Shown: positions 20,088 through 29,247, numbered from the stretch's first letter. The stretch is DNA of 64,000 bases from Azospirillum brasilense (GCF_008365405.1 NZ_QOKV01000002.1:1-64000), one strand, 5' to 3'. Translations and numbers: made by a program. The notes: generated by a model from the letters alone, not told the origin.

Positions 20088-20903
20088 TCACGAACCGGAA
20101 TTGGCGCGGATCGGCCAGCTCTCCTGGAAAACCCGCCCGTTGGAATCCTCGGCGGTGACGTCCAGCGTTCCCTGTTCCTCCGGCACCAGGGAGAAGTGGA
20201 TGCTGGGGTCCTCGCTCAACGAAATGTCCGACTGCACGTCGAGCACCGGCGCCCCGTTGTAGCGGATGGCGACGGTTTTCACATAGTGGGCCGGGATGAA
20301 GTAATAGTTGAGCTGGTCGTACTGCATGCCGGTGTAGTTGGGGTGGCTGATCAGCAGCTGCGCGGTCAGCGGCTTTCCGGCGGTGATGCTGTCGGGAAGG
20401 TTCAGCTTCATCTTGCCCATGCGGGCGACGGCGAGCTGGGCGTTCTTCAGGGCCGGGGCGGAGCACCCCCCGGACGCTTTGACGAATTGCGTGGTGCGGA
20501 GCAGCCGCCCGTCGCCGGTTTCCGCGACGGCGGTGATGTTGGTGTAGGCGTTCACCCGCAGACGGGTATCGATCGCCTGCGGGCTGTCGCCGTGGGGGAA
20601 GCGGAAGGTCGCGGCCATCGGCACGGGATTCTCATCGACGATGAGGTGGACCGCGGTCACCTGCACGCCGCTTCCCGGCGCCGTCACAATCCGGATGGGC
20701 ACGACCGCCGCGTCGTTGGCCCGCTTCGGGGCCTCCAGGCTGAGGAGCGGCCCGGCATCCTCGACCGTGCGGCCCGCGAAATACATGTCGCGCAGCATGT
20801 CCCAGCGTTCCTCCTGTGGCGAGGCCGCCAGAGCGCCCACGCTGCTCAGGCACAGCCAAGCGGCGCCCGACAGCGTGGCGATGGTCCGGTGCGGTGTGGT
20901 CAT
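20088..20903 (-). CDS. Quinoprotein dehydrogenase-associated SoxYZ-like carrier protein
   Basis: 271 residues with a signal peptide (to about ALAA, residue 27). An N-terminal SoxY-like half ends near VKASGGCSAPA, which holds the single conserved Cys of the GGC motif. A C-terminal SoxZ-like half follows (KLNLPDSITAGKPLTAQLLI, then HYVKTVAIRYNG). Fused SoxY-SoxZ carriers of this type accompany PQQ dehydrogenases and a metallohydrolase in a proposed periplasmic relay; the carried group is unknown. It lies 4 bases after the metallohydrolase gene, so the two are co-transcribed. The family call is good; the physiological substrate is unknown. Confidence 0.82.
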   Translation of the reverse strand: MTTPHRTIATLSGAAWLCLSSVGALAASPQEERWDMLRDMYFAGRTVEDAGPLLSLEAPKRANDAAVVPIRIVTAPGSGVQVTAVHLIVDENPVPMAATFRFPHGDSPQAIDTRLRVNAYTNITAVAETGDGRLLRTTQFVKASGGCSAPALKNAQLAVARMGKMKLNLPDSITAGKPLTAQLLISHPNYTGMQYDQLNYYFIPAHYVKTVAIRYNGAPVLDVQSDISLSEDPSIHFSLVPEEQGTLDVTAEDSNGRVFQESWPIRANSGS

Positions 20904-20907
20904 GATG

Positions 20908-21867
20908 TCATTCCCATTCCAGTTCGGCGAAGACCGCCGTCACGTTGCGCGGGTTGTAGGACTCGAACAGGCGCCAGCGCGGCGCCTCCTCGGCGGCGAC
21001 CGTTTCGACCGCCTGCTGAATCGTGCCGTGGGCGGCCTGGACCTTGCGGACACCCTCGACGACCCGGCTCAGGTAACGGCGCAGGTCCCCGGCCGCATCC
21101 GGCCAGGGGGCCGAGGGTGGGCCGTGTCCGGGAACGACGCGCGCCGCCGGTTCCGTGGCCAGAACGTCGAGGGTACGGAGCCAGCCGAGAACGGAACCGT
21201 CGATGGCCGGTGCCCGCTCCATGAACAGCAGGTCCCCGGCCCACAGCGTCTTCGTCTGCCGGTCGAGCACCGTCAGGTCGTTGTCCGTGTGGGCCACCGG
21301 CCACGCGGCGAGGTCGAGCACGCGCCCTCCCAGATCGAGTTCCAGGCGGTCGGCGACCACGAGGGTCGGCGGGATGATCCGGACCTCCGCGGCGGCGGCG
21401 GCACCGACCGCGGCGTCGAACGCCTGCCGGTAATGTTCCCCGCGCGCTGCCAGGGCCGCCTGGAGGTTGCCGTGGGCGACGAAATCGGGCCGGTCGGACA
21501 GGAAGGCTGCGTTTCCCAGAATGTGGTCCGGGTGCATGTGGGTGTTGACGACGTAGCGGATGGGCCGGTCGGTGTGGACGCGGATCGCCTCACGCAAACG
21601 ATGTCCCATAACCGGCGAGCCGCCGCTGTCGATCACGGCGACGGCGTCATCCCCGACGACGAACCCGCAGTTGGCGATGTCCCCGGCGTTGGCCGCGTCG
21701 GTTTCCTCGTGGCGACCGGCGTGCACGAACACACCGGGGGCGACCTCGAACACGGGCAGGGGATCGGCCGTTGCCGGGGCCGCCGCCCCAAACAGCCAGA
21801 CGGACAGCCAGACGCCGGCCAGCGCCGCGCGCGCGGACGGCCGGAGGAACGTGGCCGCAGCAGCCAT
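20908..21867 (-). CDS. Quinoprotein relay system zinc metallohydrolase (MBL fold), periplasmic
   Basis: About 319 residues from the preferred ATG 21867, which has AGGA 8 bases upstream; earlier ATGs at 21882 and 21936 are possible. A signal peptide ends near APATA. Metallo-beta-lactamase motifs are complete: NTHMHPDHILGN (HxHxDH), AAWPVAHTDND, LWAGDLLFMERAPA and VPGHGPPSAPW. It pairs with the downstream SoxYZ-like carrier, a known association with PQQ enzymes. It begins 20 bases after the mfnF-like gene stop, so the relay pair is read on from the cofactor-biosynthesis operon. Substrate unknown. Confidence 0.83.
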   Translation of the reverse strand: MAAAATFLRPSARAALAGVWLSVWLFGAAAPATADPLPVFEVAPGVFVHAGRHEETDAANAGDIANCGFVVGDDAVAVIDSGGSPVMGHRLREAIRVHTDRPIRYVVNTHMHPDHILGNAAFLSDRPDFVAHGNLQAALAARGEHYRQAFDAAVGAAAAAEVRIIPPTLVVADRLELDLGGRVLDLAAWPVAHTDNDLTVLDRQTKTLWAGDLLFMERAPAIDGSVLGWLRTLDVLATEPAARVVPGHGPPSAPWPDAAGDLRRYLSRVVEGVRKVQAAHGTIQQAVETVAAEEAPRWRLFESYNPRNVTAVFAELEWE

Positions 21868-21887
21868 CGTCCGGTCCTGCATTGTGT

Positions 21888-22985
21888 TCAATCGGGCAAG
21901 TATGAAACCGCGTCGACGGGGGCGGCAACCGGGCAAAGGTGTTTGTGCGGCGCACCGTCAAAGGCAAGCCGGCCGACGCTGACGGCGGGGGCGAACCATC
22001 CCGTGCGCTCCCGCAAGGCCGGCGCTACCGGCAAATGCGCTTCGAAGTCCCGGTAGGCCGACCTCCGGCGTTCGGCCAGACGCCGCACCAGAAAGCGGCC
22101 GACCCCGGCGCCGACGAGCGGCGGGGCGTCCGCCATCAGGCCCCGCGACAGCACCTGATCGAGCGCGTCCTCAATCTGGCGGAATTGGCGTTCCGTGAGA
22201 TGGCCGGCGAGGCGGCGGGCCTTCGCCAGGCCGTTCGGCTCCAGGTCGTCGCCGACCATCCGCAACAGGCGCCGTGCGCTGGCTGTAATGCCGTGGTCGC
22301 GCCCGTCCGCCGTCGGGTGCTGATCGGCGCCCTCCGGCAGCGTCCCGGTCAGGCGATGGACGTCGGCCATGGTCGCGAACAACTCCGCCATCAGCGCGCG
22401 CCGGCTTCCGCCATAGGGAACGGTGCGGGCCATCGCCATGACCGGGGTGCGCACGACGCCCGTGTAGACCAACTCACCGCTGTCCAGCCGCTCGGCGTCG
22501 GAATAGCCGGCATGGAGTGGACCGCCGCCGACGAGCGGGACGATGTCGGTCGTCGTGCTTCCGACATCCAGCAGGACGCCGTCTCCGCCCGCCGCGGCCA
22601 CCAATGCGGTGGCGTACCAGTTGGCGGAGGCGACCGCCTCCGCGCAGTCGGGCACGGCATCGACCGGCACCAGCCCGCGGGGGCCGGCGAAGACGCGGAG
22701 CGTCGCGGCGGGCAGGGCGGACCGCATCGTGGCGGCGATGCGGCGCACACCGTCCGCACGGTTGTCGAACAGGTCCGCCAACTCCCCGGTCATCGTCGCG
22801 GCGACCCGTTGCGGTTGGCCCCAACGGGCAACCATCGCCGCGACGGCCTGCTCCAGGCGGTCGAGCCCCAACCAGAGCGGGCAGGGCCACTGGTCGAGGT
22901 CGCGGAGCGTCCCCGTTTCGTCGAACAGCGCGGCTTTCAGATGCGCCCCACCGACGTCCAATCCAATCAACGCGCCGCCGTTCAT
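21888..22985 (-). CDS. mfnF: H4MPT/methanofuran-linked synthase of the hydantoinase-like family (MfnF-like)
   Basis: 365 residues with an actin/hydantoinase-like nucleotide fold: LIGLDVGGAHLKAALFDE at the N-terminus and LLDVGSTTTDIVPLVGG near residue 145. The family is always tied to the H4MPT C1 pathway. The archaeal homologue MfnF couples the furan and tyramine-glutamate halves of methanofuran. The gene sits 3 bases after the ATP-grasp mfnD-like gene, and the two would provide consecutive steps, so a methanofuran-analogue role is reasonable. The exact bacterial product is inferred from homology. Confidence 0.8.
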   Translation of the reverse strand: MNGGALIGLDVGGAHLKAALFDETGTLRDLDQWPCPLWLGLDRLEQAVAAMVARWGQPQRVAATMTGELADLFDNRADGVRRIAATMRSALPAATLRVFAGPRGLVPVDAVPDCAEAVASANWYATALVAAAGGDGVLLDVGSTTTDIVPLVGGGPLHAGYSDAERLDSGELVYTGVVRTPVMAMARTVPYGGSRRALMAELFATMADVHRLTGTLPEGADQHPTADGRDHGITASARRLLRMVGDDLEPNGLAKARRLAGHLTERQFRQIEDALDQVLSRGLMADAPPLVGAGVGRFLVRRLAERRRSAYRDFEAHLPVAPALRERTGWFAPAVSVGRLAFDGAPHKHLCPVAAPVDAVSYLPD

Positions 22986-22988
22986 GGC

Positions 22989-23987
22989 TCACCCCTCAAG
23001 CGTCAGAAGGACCGGTTCGATGCGCGTCACCGGCTGCGGCGGGACCGGCGGGTCACGCGCCAGATCCAGCACCGCGGCGGCGACGTTCAGCCCCGTCGCG
23101 CGCCACAACCCCACATAGGAGGTGGTGAGGCGCGGGTTGACCTCGATGATCGTCGGCCCGTCGGTACCGATGATGACATCGACGCCCACGCACCCGAACA
23201 GGCCGGGCAGCGCCGCCGCAACGCCCCGCGCGAGGTCCGAGAGGTCGGGGGACAGAGCCATCCCGCCGACAATCCCCCCGCTGTAGGAAAAGCGGTCGCC
23301 GGACAGCGAAACGGTCTGTCGGTTGGCAGCCAGCGGCCACGCCCGCCCGTCGCGGCAGAGCATCGACAGGCTAGCCGACGTGCCGGACTGGAAGGGCTGC
23401 ACCACGAAACCGCTCCGGTCCGCCTCGGCCAGCCAGCCTCGCCAGTCGGCATGGTCGCGGATCAGCCGGGTGTCGATGCAGCCGGCCCCGTCGTCGGGCT
23501 TGACGACCCACGGACCGTTCCCCGGCGGCCCGTCCGCAGCGACGGCGCCGATCCGCCAGACCGGGGCGACGGGCAGTCCGGCCGCCGACAGAACGGCCGC
23601 CGTCGCAGCCTTGCTGGACGTGACGGCCACCACGTCGGTGCGGCTGTTGAGCAGGCGGCGTCCGCTGGCTTCGACCATGCGGCTGAAGCGCTCCAGCGCG
23701 CCGTCCGTCTCGGGAGCGATCGGCCAGACGCCGTCCGCCTGCCGGGCGAGGTTCTCCCAAAGCGACCAGGACTCGCGCGGGTCGGTGATGGTTATGCTGC
23801 GCACGGGGGATGTGAGCGGCGGAAGGCGGGCGTCGCGCGTCACCGTCACCTCTACACCCGGCACCTCCAGCAGGTTGGCCAGCAGGGCGTGGAGCATCAA
23901 GTCGCCCTCGCGGGCGAGGCTGGCGGGGATGGGGGCGTCCGGCGGCATGCCGCCGCCGGTCACGAACTCGACAACCAGGATGCGCAT
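22989..23987 (-). CDS. mfnD: ATP-grasp ligase, tyramine-glutamate ligase-like (MfnD-like)
   Basis: 332 residues from ATG 23987 (MRILVVEFVTGGG); an upstream ATG at 24002 is possible but would crowd the divergent neighbour. ATP-grasp features: GPWVVKPDDGAGC (lysine loop), SGFVVQPFQSG, and the metal-binding end GCVGVDVIIGTD followed by TIIEVNPRLTTSYVG. In archaea MfnD joins glutamate to tyramine during methanofuran synthesis. Translationally coupled to the mfnF-like gene. No mfnA (tyrosine decarboxylase) is in view. The specific substrate is inferred from the pairing with mfnB, E and F-like genes. Confidence 0.72.
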   Translation of the reverse strand: MRILVVEFVTGGGMPPDAPIPASLAREGDLMLHALLANLLEVPGVEVTVTRDARLPPLTSPVRSITITDPRESWSLWENLARQADGVWPIAPETDGALERFSRMVEASGRRLLNSRTDVVAVTSSKAATAAVLSAAGLPVAPVWRIGAVAADGPPGNGPWVVKPDDGAGCIDTRLIRDHADWRGWLAEADRSGFVVQPFQSGTSASLSMLCRDGRAWPLAANRQTVSLSGDRFSYSGGIVGGMALSPDLSDLARGVAAALPGLFGCVGVDVIIGTDGPTIIEVNPRLTTSYVGLWRATGLNVAAAVLDLARDPPVPPQPVTRIEPVLLTLEG

Positions 23988-24021
23988 GCCGTCCGTCACC
24001 ATGCAGCCGAGGGAGTGGGAA

Positions 24022-24729
24022 ATGTTCCACGTCGTTCCGGTGATCGATCTGAGGGAGGGCGGCGTGGTGCACGCCCGTCGCGGCGACCGCGGCCGCTACC
24101 CGCCCCTGCGCTCGTCGCTGTGCGCCGGCAACGACCCGGTGGCGGTGGTCGGCGGCCTGCTCCGCCTGCATCCATTCCCGGTGGTCTACGCCGCCGACCT
24201 CGACGCGATCCAGGGCAGCGGCGACAACCGGCCGGCGCTGGCGCGGCTGAGGGCGGCCTTTCCGGACGTCGGATTCTGGGTCGATGCCGGGTTCCGCACC
24301 GCCGACGCGGTGCGCGGCTTCGTCGCGTCGGGGCTCGGCGACGCGGTGCTCGGCAGCGAAAGCCTGGACGGGCTGGCGCCGCTGGCCGCGCTGAAGGCCG
24401 ATCCGGCTTGGGCGCGGGTGATCCTGTCGCTCGATTTCCGCGACCGCTTCGTCGGGCCGCCCGGCCTGCCGGAGCGTCCCGACCTGTGGCCGCAACGGAT
24501 CATCGTCATGACCCTGGCCCGCGTCGGCTCGGGCGAGGGGCCGGACTGGAGCCGCCTCGCCGAGATCGGCCGGGCCAAGCCGCAGGCCAGACTGTTCGCC
24601 GCCGGCGGGGTGCGCGACGGCGAGGACCTCCGTGACCTTGCGGCGCGCGGCAGCGCCGGCGCCCTGGTGGCGACGGCGCTGCACGACGGCCGCATCGGCG
24701 GTGCGGAACTGGCTGCCCTGTCCCGATAA
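24022..24729 (+). CDS. HisA-like TIM-barrel protein of the H4MPT cluster
   Basis: 235 residues from ATG 24022, with GGGAG 5-9 bases upstream; an in-frame ATG at 24001 is the alternative. It is HisA/HisF-like: VVPVIDLREGGVVHA at the N-terminus with the first catalytic-type Asp, VILSLDFRDRF with the second, and the phosphate-loop-like FAAGGVRDGEDL. Histidine biosynthesis genes are absent nearby. HisA paralogues are regular members of bacterial H4MPT clusters, where their reaction is unknown. It is divergent from mfnD with only 34 bases between starts and converges on fae with a gap of 5 bases. Confidence 0.75.
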   Translation: MFHVVPVIDLREGGVVHARRGDRGRYPPLRSSLCAGNDPVAVVGGLLRLHPFPVVYAADLDAIQGSGDNRPALARLRAAFPDVGFWVDAGFRTADAVRGFVASGLGDAVLGSESLDGLAPLAALKADPAWARVILSLDFRDRFVGPPGLPERPDLWPQRIIVMTLARVGSGEGPDWSRLAEIGRAKPQARLFAAGGVRDGEDLRDLAARGSAGALVATALHDGRIGGAELAALSR

Positions 24730-24734
24730 GCCAG

Positions 24735-25262
24735 TCACGCGGCGAAGGGGTGCTTCACCTTGTCCTTCTGGCTCATGAGATCCTGCGCGCTCGGGAAGCT
24801 GGCGACCGCGCGTTCGATGGCCTCCTTGGTGGCGCGGTAGTTGTAGTCCTGGATCTTGGCGTTGTCCTTGGCCTCCCAGTGGATGAAGACGCCGACGCAG
24901 ATGAAGATGTTGTCGATCTCGTCCTGCGGGATGGTGCCTTCCGACACGCAGTCGGCGACCGCCTTGGCGACCGCGTGCTGGGCGGGACCGAACATCTGCA
25001 CGGCCTGCTCCGCACCCTTGATGGTGACCTTGTTGAACAGGATGGTCGCCGGCTTGCACATCAGGTTGGGTGCGACGACGGCGAGGAGGGCGGTGAAGCC
25101 GTCCTTGTTGTTGGTCAGCGCGTTGCAGAAGGCCGTTTCCACGGCGCTGCCGCGCGGTCCCATGATCAGGTCGATGTGGGCGACCTCGTTCCCATCACCG
25201 ACCAGCGATTCACCAACGAGCACGCGGTTGATCTTCGTGGACTGTCCTCCCCACATCGGCAT
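24735..25262 (-). CDS. fae: Formaldehyde-activating enzyme
   Basis: 175 residues, close to the family norm. It catalyses condensation of formaldehyde with H4MPT to methylene-H4MPT in the cytoplasm. Conserved parts: [19 protein letters not shown] with the catalytic His, [34 protein letters not shown], and an ending in HPFAA. ATG 25262 is preceded by GAGAGGAC, a strong ribosome-binding site; longer upstream reading is out of family. It is the last gene of the minus-strand operon 31138-24735, 11 bases after the CitG-like gene. Confidence 0.96.
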   Translation of the reverse strand: MPMWGGQSTKINRVLVGESLVGDGNEVAHIDLIMGPRGSAVETAFCNALTNNKDGFTALLAVVAPNLMCKPATILFNKVTIKGAEQAVQMFGPAQHAVAKAVADCVSEGTIPQDEIDNIFICVGVFIHWEAKDNAKIQDYNYRATKEAIERAVASFPSAQDLMSQKDKVKHPFAA

Positions 25263-25273
25263 GTCCTCTCTCC

Positions 25274-26218
25274 CTAGTGTTGCCGGCGTTCTTCGTGGAG
25301 CGCGTCTTTTCGAAGAACATCCGTTATGACGGGCGGCTGCGGGGATTGCATGAGCCAGAACGCAAGGAGGCAACCCACGACAATATCCGCGGTCGTTCCC
25401 GGGTTGACGCCATTGTATTTGAGGTCCCGGTCCAGTTCCGCCAAGCGCGATCGCGTTAGCGTGAATGCACGATCCGGGACTGCGTTTTCCCTCAATTCCG
25501 AAGCCCGTGCGCGTAACCATTCAGAACGCTCCCGCCCGTATTTTCGGATGACATGGCTGTCGGGCAGCGTGGCGAGGAATTCGACATAAATCATTTCCGT
25601 GGCCTGCTCGAAATCCGCCCCGGCCGCCAGCCATCGCCGCAGGTTCGGCACGCCGGTGTCGAAGACGTCCGCGAAGCCCGTCGCGTATTGCCGGGCAATG
25701 CTGTCGCGGTCCTGCGCCTCCCGCATGGCGTCGAGCAGAGTCACCCGCGCCGGGGCGTGCACGTCCGCCCCCTCCACACGGCCCAGACCGGCGGGCTCGG
25801 CCAGCGCGATGGCCTGGAAGGCCAACTCCGCGTCCTCTACGGTCAGAGTGGCGAGGACATGGCGCAACCGGTCGCGCAAGGGGGCGTCGCCGGTCGTCAG
25901 CACGGCTTGGGCCAGCGGTGCGGCCAGCAGCAGGATGCCGAGGTTGGTGTTGCAGCCGACGACCGCGCGTGTGGCGCGGACGGCGGCGTGCAGACGTTCG
26001 CCGACGCTCAACCCCGGCCGTGCGAGGATGGGCGCGGTCGCCTCGGCGCTGGCGAGAAACTGGGCGACGGTCATGCCGTGCCCTTCGGCGTGGATGTGGA
26101 CGTTGCCGGGCTTCAGCGCGCGCAGTTCCAGATGGCAGGCGGCGCGGTAGGCGCCGGCCACGCCGGACGATGGATCGGGGGGGATCGGCGCCCAGTCGAT
26201 CATGCGCCCACCGATCAT
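25274..26218 (-). CDS. Triphosphoribosyl-dephospho-CoA synthase (CitG/MdcB)-like protein of the H4MPT cluster
   Basis: About 314 residues. Motifs shared with CitG/MdcB include [39 protein letters not shown] and [20 protein letters not shown]. CitG makes the prosthetic group of citrate lyase, but no lyase genes are here, and related proteins are standard members of methylotroph H4MPT clusters with an undetermined role, presumably phosphoribosyl chemistry in cofactor synthesis. ATG 26218 overlaps the stop of the RimK-like gene (ATGA). A 15-base tandem duplication creates a second in-frame start at 26203, so the true start is ambiguous. Confidence 0.75.
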   Translation of the reverse strand: MIGGRMIDWAPIPPDPSSGVAGAYRAACHLELRALKPGNVHIHAEGHGMTVAQFLASAEATAPILARPGLSVGERLHAAVRATRAVVGCNTNLGILLLAAPLAQAVLTTGDAPLRDRLRHVLATLTVEDAELAFQAIALAEPAGLGRVEGADVHAPARVTLLDAMREAQDRDSIARQYATGFADVFDTGVPNLRRWLAAGADFEQATEMIYVEFLATLPDSHVIRKYGRERSEWLRARASELRENAVPDRAFTLTRSRLAELDRDLKYNGVNPGTTADIVVGCLLAFWLMQSPQPPVITDVLRKDALHEERRQH

Positions 26219-27102
26219 GCGCCCACCCGCTCGACGAAGTCGGCGGCCAGGGCGTCGGCGATGTCCACCGCGCTGACCCGCTGCAAGCCCTGCCACGCCG
26301 GCATGCTGTTGACCTCCAGCACCAGCCAGCGCCCCGCGCGGTCCTGGATCAGATCGACGCCGGCATAGCTCGCGCCGACCGCCGCCGCGGCGCGGACGGC
26401 GAGCGCGGCGGGCTCGTCGTCGTTGGGCGCGGCCTCGCAGCTCGCCCCCTGATGGACGTTGGTGATCCAGCTCCGCCCATGTCGGGTCATCGCGGCGACC
26501 GCCCGACCGCCCACCACGAAGACGCGGCGGTCCCGCCACGCGCCTTCGCTCCGCGGCGGGATGAAAGGCTGGAGGTAGTAGACGCCGCCGACCGCTTCGG
26601 CGTCGGGCAGCGCGTCGGGCCCGTCCAACCGTTGCAGGCCGCGCCCCTGCGCGCCGAACAGCGGTTTCAGCACATGGTCGGGCGCATCGTCGAGGATGTA
26701 CCGGGCCGGCTCGGCCTCCTGCACGGCAAGGGCCGGCGGGGTGGGCAGGCCGGCGCGGCCCAGCAGGAAGCTCGTCATGCTCTTGTCCACGCAGCGCTCG
26801 ATGGCCCGCGCGTCGTTGCAGACCGGTACCCCGAGGTCGCGCAGCGCGTGGAGCACGCCGAGGCGCAGCGTCACCTGCTCGAAGCTGCCTTGGCCGACCG
26901 CGCGGACGAAGACGCCCGCCGGCAGCGTGTCCTCGAAGCCGGGGATCAGCAGTCCGGTCGCCGTGTGGCCGACGGCGATCCCGCAGCGCCGTGGCGAGAC
27001 GCAGCGGCAGGATAGGCCGCGCGCCTCGATGGCCCGAACCAGCCGCGGCGTGTGCCAGTCGGGCCGTTCGGTGAGAATCAGGGCGGCGCGCTCACCGGAC
27101 AT
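26215..27102 (-). CDS. RimK-type ATP-grasp alpha-L-glutamate ligase (MptN-like)
   Basis: 295 residues with ATP-grasp order: CVDKSMTSFLLGRAGLPTPP, DHVLKPLFGAQGRGLQRLDG, RVFVVGGRAVAAMTRHG, and the metal site GVDLIQDRAGRWLVLEVNSM. RimK relatives add glutamates to protein or cofactor side chains; the archaeal MptN adds glutamate to H4MPT, which suits the neighbourhood. It overlaps the mch stop by 11 bases and the CitG-like start by 4, so it is tightly coupled. Substrate is inferred from context and family. Confidence 0.77.
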   Translation of the reverse strand: MSGERAALILTERPDWHTPRLVRAIEARGLSCRCVSPRRCGIAVGHTATGLLIPGFEDTLPAGVFVRAVGQGSFEQVTLRLGVLHALRDLGVPVCNDARAIERCVDKSMTSFLLGRAGLPTPPALAVQEAEPARYILDDAPDHVLKPLFGAQGRGLQRLDGPDALPDAEAVGGVYYLQPFIPPRSEGAWRDRRVFVVGGRAVAAMTRHGRSWITNVHQGASCEAAPNDDEPAALAVRAAAAVGASYAGVDLIQDRAGRWLVLEVNSMPAWQGLQRVSAVDIADALAADFVERVGA

Positions 27103-28096
27103 CGCGGAACGAGCGCTCCACGAGGTCCGGCGCCAGGGTTCCGCCGTGGAAGCTGCGCCCGCTGTCCAGCGCGGTGACGGTCACGCGCGCCGGGCTGAAC
27201 AGCATGGAATCGATGGCGTAGAAGTCGCCCTTCGCCGCCGCGAAGATCTCCGCGAAGGGGCGCCCATGGTCCCGCGAGGCGGCGGAGGGCAGGCGGCGTG
27301 CCAGATCCTCCGCCGCGTCGTCCGGGCCGGTGACGTGCAGATGGACCGTGCCGCCATAGAGGATCGCGTCGTTGGTCCGGCCCATCGCGGTGAGGAAGCC
27401 GCCGCCCGGCGGGGGTAGCGGCGCCATGCCGATGCCGTCGGCGACGCGGTCGAGCGGGAAGCCGAGGGCGTGCAGCTTGTGCAGGGCGACCTCCAGCACG
27501 CGGGCCACCACCTGGGTGGTGCCGGCGAGGCTCTGCGTCGGGGTGAGGACCAGGGTCAGCCGGTCCGCGGCGATGCCGCAGGTGGCGGCGATGTGGGCGA
27601 CCAGTTCCGCGGGGGGCACCGCCGTCGCCTCCATGACGAAGACCGCCGCGTCGGCGGTGTCGCGGTAGTCCAACTCGTCGAACAGCGCCTCCTGCCGGGC
27701 CAGCGCGCGGCCGGGGCCGGAGCCCAGCGCGAAGAAGGCGCCCTTGCCGCTGCCGTGGCTGAGGCTCCAGCCGGCATACTGGCTGCCGAGGCAGGCGAGG
27801 ACCGGCTGCGCGCTGTGGACGGTGACGCCGAACGGCCAGGACGGCGGGCCGGGAACCGTTCCCCAGGGCACCGGGCCGAACGCCACCCGGCCAAGGCCGC
27901 CCATGCACAGTTCGGCGATGCGCCGCCCGGCCTCCAGCCCGCCGGGATGGCTAATCCCAGCATCGACGACGCTGGCCCCGCCGACCTTCTGGACGCCGAG
28001 ACGGAGCACCGGGGCATCGGCCATCAGCCGTTCGACCAACGGCGCCGACAGCGCAGCGAGGCTTGGGCGCGGATCGGACGGCGGTTTCGTGGTCAT
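27092..28096 (-). CDS. mch: Methenyltetrahydromethanopterin cyclohydrolase
   Basis: 334 residues, close to the family norm (about 320). It hydrolyses methenyl-H4MPT to 5-formyl-H4MPT, the third step of formaldehyde oxidation. Family segments include GLEAGRRIAELCMGGLG, YAGWSLSHGSGKGAFFALGS, AAVFVMEATAVPP, TQSLAGTTQVVARVLEVALH and FLTAMGRTNDAILYGG. ATG 28096 overlaps the preceding ATP-grasp gene stop (ATGA). Neighbours mtdB and fae provide the flanking reactions. Confidence 0.96.
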   Translation of the reverse strand: MTTKPPSDPRPSLAALSAPLVERLMADAPVLRLGVQKVGGASVVDAGISHPGGLEAGRRIAELCMGGLGRVAFGPVPWGTVPGPPSWPFGVTVHSAQPVLACLGSQYAGWSLSHGSGKGAFFALGSGPGRALARQEALFDELDYRDTADAAVFVMEATAVPPAELVAHIAATCGIAADRLTLVLTPTQSLAGTTQVVARVLEVALHKLHALGFPLDRVADGIGMAPLPPPGGGFLTAMGRTNDAILYGGTVHLHVTGPDDAAEDLARRLPSAASRDHGRPFAEIFAAAKGDFYAIDSMLFSPARVTVTALDSGRSFHGGTLAPDLVERSFRDVR

Positions 28097-29247
28097 GGCT
28101 GCATCTCCATCGCGGCGGGGGTTGCCAGTTCGCGTTGCCGCCGTTCGGCATGACGCCGTGCCGCGGTGGCGCTGGGGCCTTCCCCAAACACCGTGCAGAC
28201 CGGCTCGTCGGGCCCGATGGTGACCGGCCCCACTGGCCGGTCCGCGGTCCAGGCCGGCCAACGCCGGCCCGCCTCGATCCGGGTGGCGGCGTCGGCGTAG
28301 AGCACCGTCGCCGCCCGGCATCCCGACAACACCGGTAGGCGGTCGGGCAGGCGCCTGGCGCAGGCATCCAGATGGAGGCCAAGCAAGGGCGGCATCGGCG
28401 GGCGGTCGAAGACGTCCAACGTTGCACCCGGCCGCGGGTTGATCTCCAACAGATGAAGGTCCGGCCCAGTCACCAGGAAATCGGCGCTGTTCAATCCGAG
28501 CAGTTTGAACGCCGCCACGAGACGATCGATCATGGCGGGCAAGGTCCGGGTCCACCGCTCCGGACAGCGCCACGGCCCGGCGGCACCGCCGTAGCGGTAG
28601 GGGCTTGCCGCGGTCGGCGCGGTCCACTGCCGGCTCAGCCCGACGATGACCGCGCGGTCGCCGTCCGCGAGGAAGAGGACCGACAGGGCATGGCCGGCGA
28701 CGCGGCGCTGGATGTACCACCCTGGCTTGGCCTCGGCTAACGATGCGGGAATAACATGTGCGCCTCCGCTGCCGCCGATCCGCTTCAGCAGATGGGAGTC
28801 GGGTGACCCATTCACGGTCAGCGCGACCGGGGGATGGGGAATGCCGAGCCGGTGCAGGGTTGCGGCGAAGCGGAACGGGTCCTTGACGCGCGCCACCACC
28901 TCGGGCCGGTTGCCCATCAGCGGCCGGTCCTCCGCGAGGTGCGCCAGCAGCGCCGGATCGTCTTCGAAACCGGCGCCGTAGACCAGCGGCAAGCCGCGCA
29001 GGTCCGCCCGCGCCAGGGCGTCCCGAAGGGTGGCGGATTCCAGGCGCAGACCTTTGGCGGGCAGGCGCAGGCAGGGCCCGGCAAGCTGTCCGGTGTCCAG
29101 ATCGCCGAACAAATCGATGGCCGCCGGCCGCCGGCCGGCGCGGCGGGCAGCGGCGGCCAACGCCCGCGCCGACAGGGCCGCGACGACGATGTCCGGCCCT
29201 TCCGCCACCGATTCAGCCGGCGATCTGGCGGGCTGCGTCGTAGGCAT
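28093..29247 (-). CDS. ATP-grasp domain protein of the H4MPT cluster
   Basis: 384 residues. The N-terminal 100 residues resemble a pre-ATP-grasp fold (DIVVAALSARALAAAARRAG, AIDLFGDLDT). The ATP-grasp core follows: HLLKRIGGSGGAHVIPAS, GWYIQRRVAGHALSVLFLAD, and the metal site GLNSADFLVTG with LHLLEINPRPGATLDVFD. It lies between mtdB (35-base overlap) and mch (4-base overlap), as in other proteobacterial H4MPT clusters. Ligase chemistry in cofactor assembly is expected; substrate unknown. Confidence 0.78.
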   Translation of the reverse strand: MPTTQPARSPAESVAEGPDIVVAALSARALAAAARRAGRRPAAIDLFGDLDTGQLAGPCLRLPAKGLRLESATLRDALARADLRGLPLVYGAGFEDDPALLAHLAEDRPLMGNRPEVVARVKDPFRFAATLHRLGIPHPPVALTVNGSPDSHLLKRIGGSGGAHVIPASLAEAKPGWYIQRRVAGHALSVLFLADGDRAVIVGLSRQWTAPTAASPYRYGGAAGPWRCPERWTRTLPAMIDRLVAAFKLLGLNSADFLVTGPDLHLLEINPRPGATLDVFDRPPMPPLLGLHLDACARRLPDRLPVLSGCRAATVLYADAATRIEAGRRWPAWTADRPVGPVTIGPDEPVCTVFGEGPSATAARRHAERRQRELATPAAMEMQP

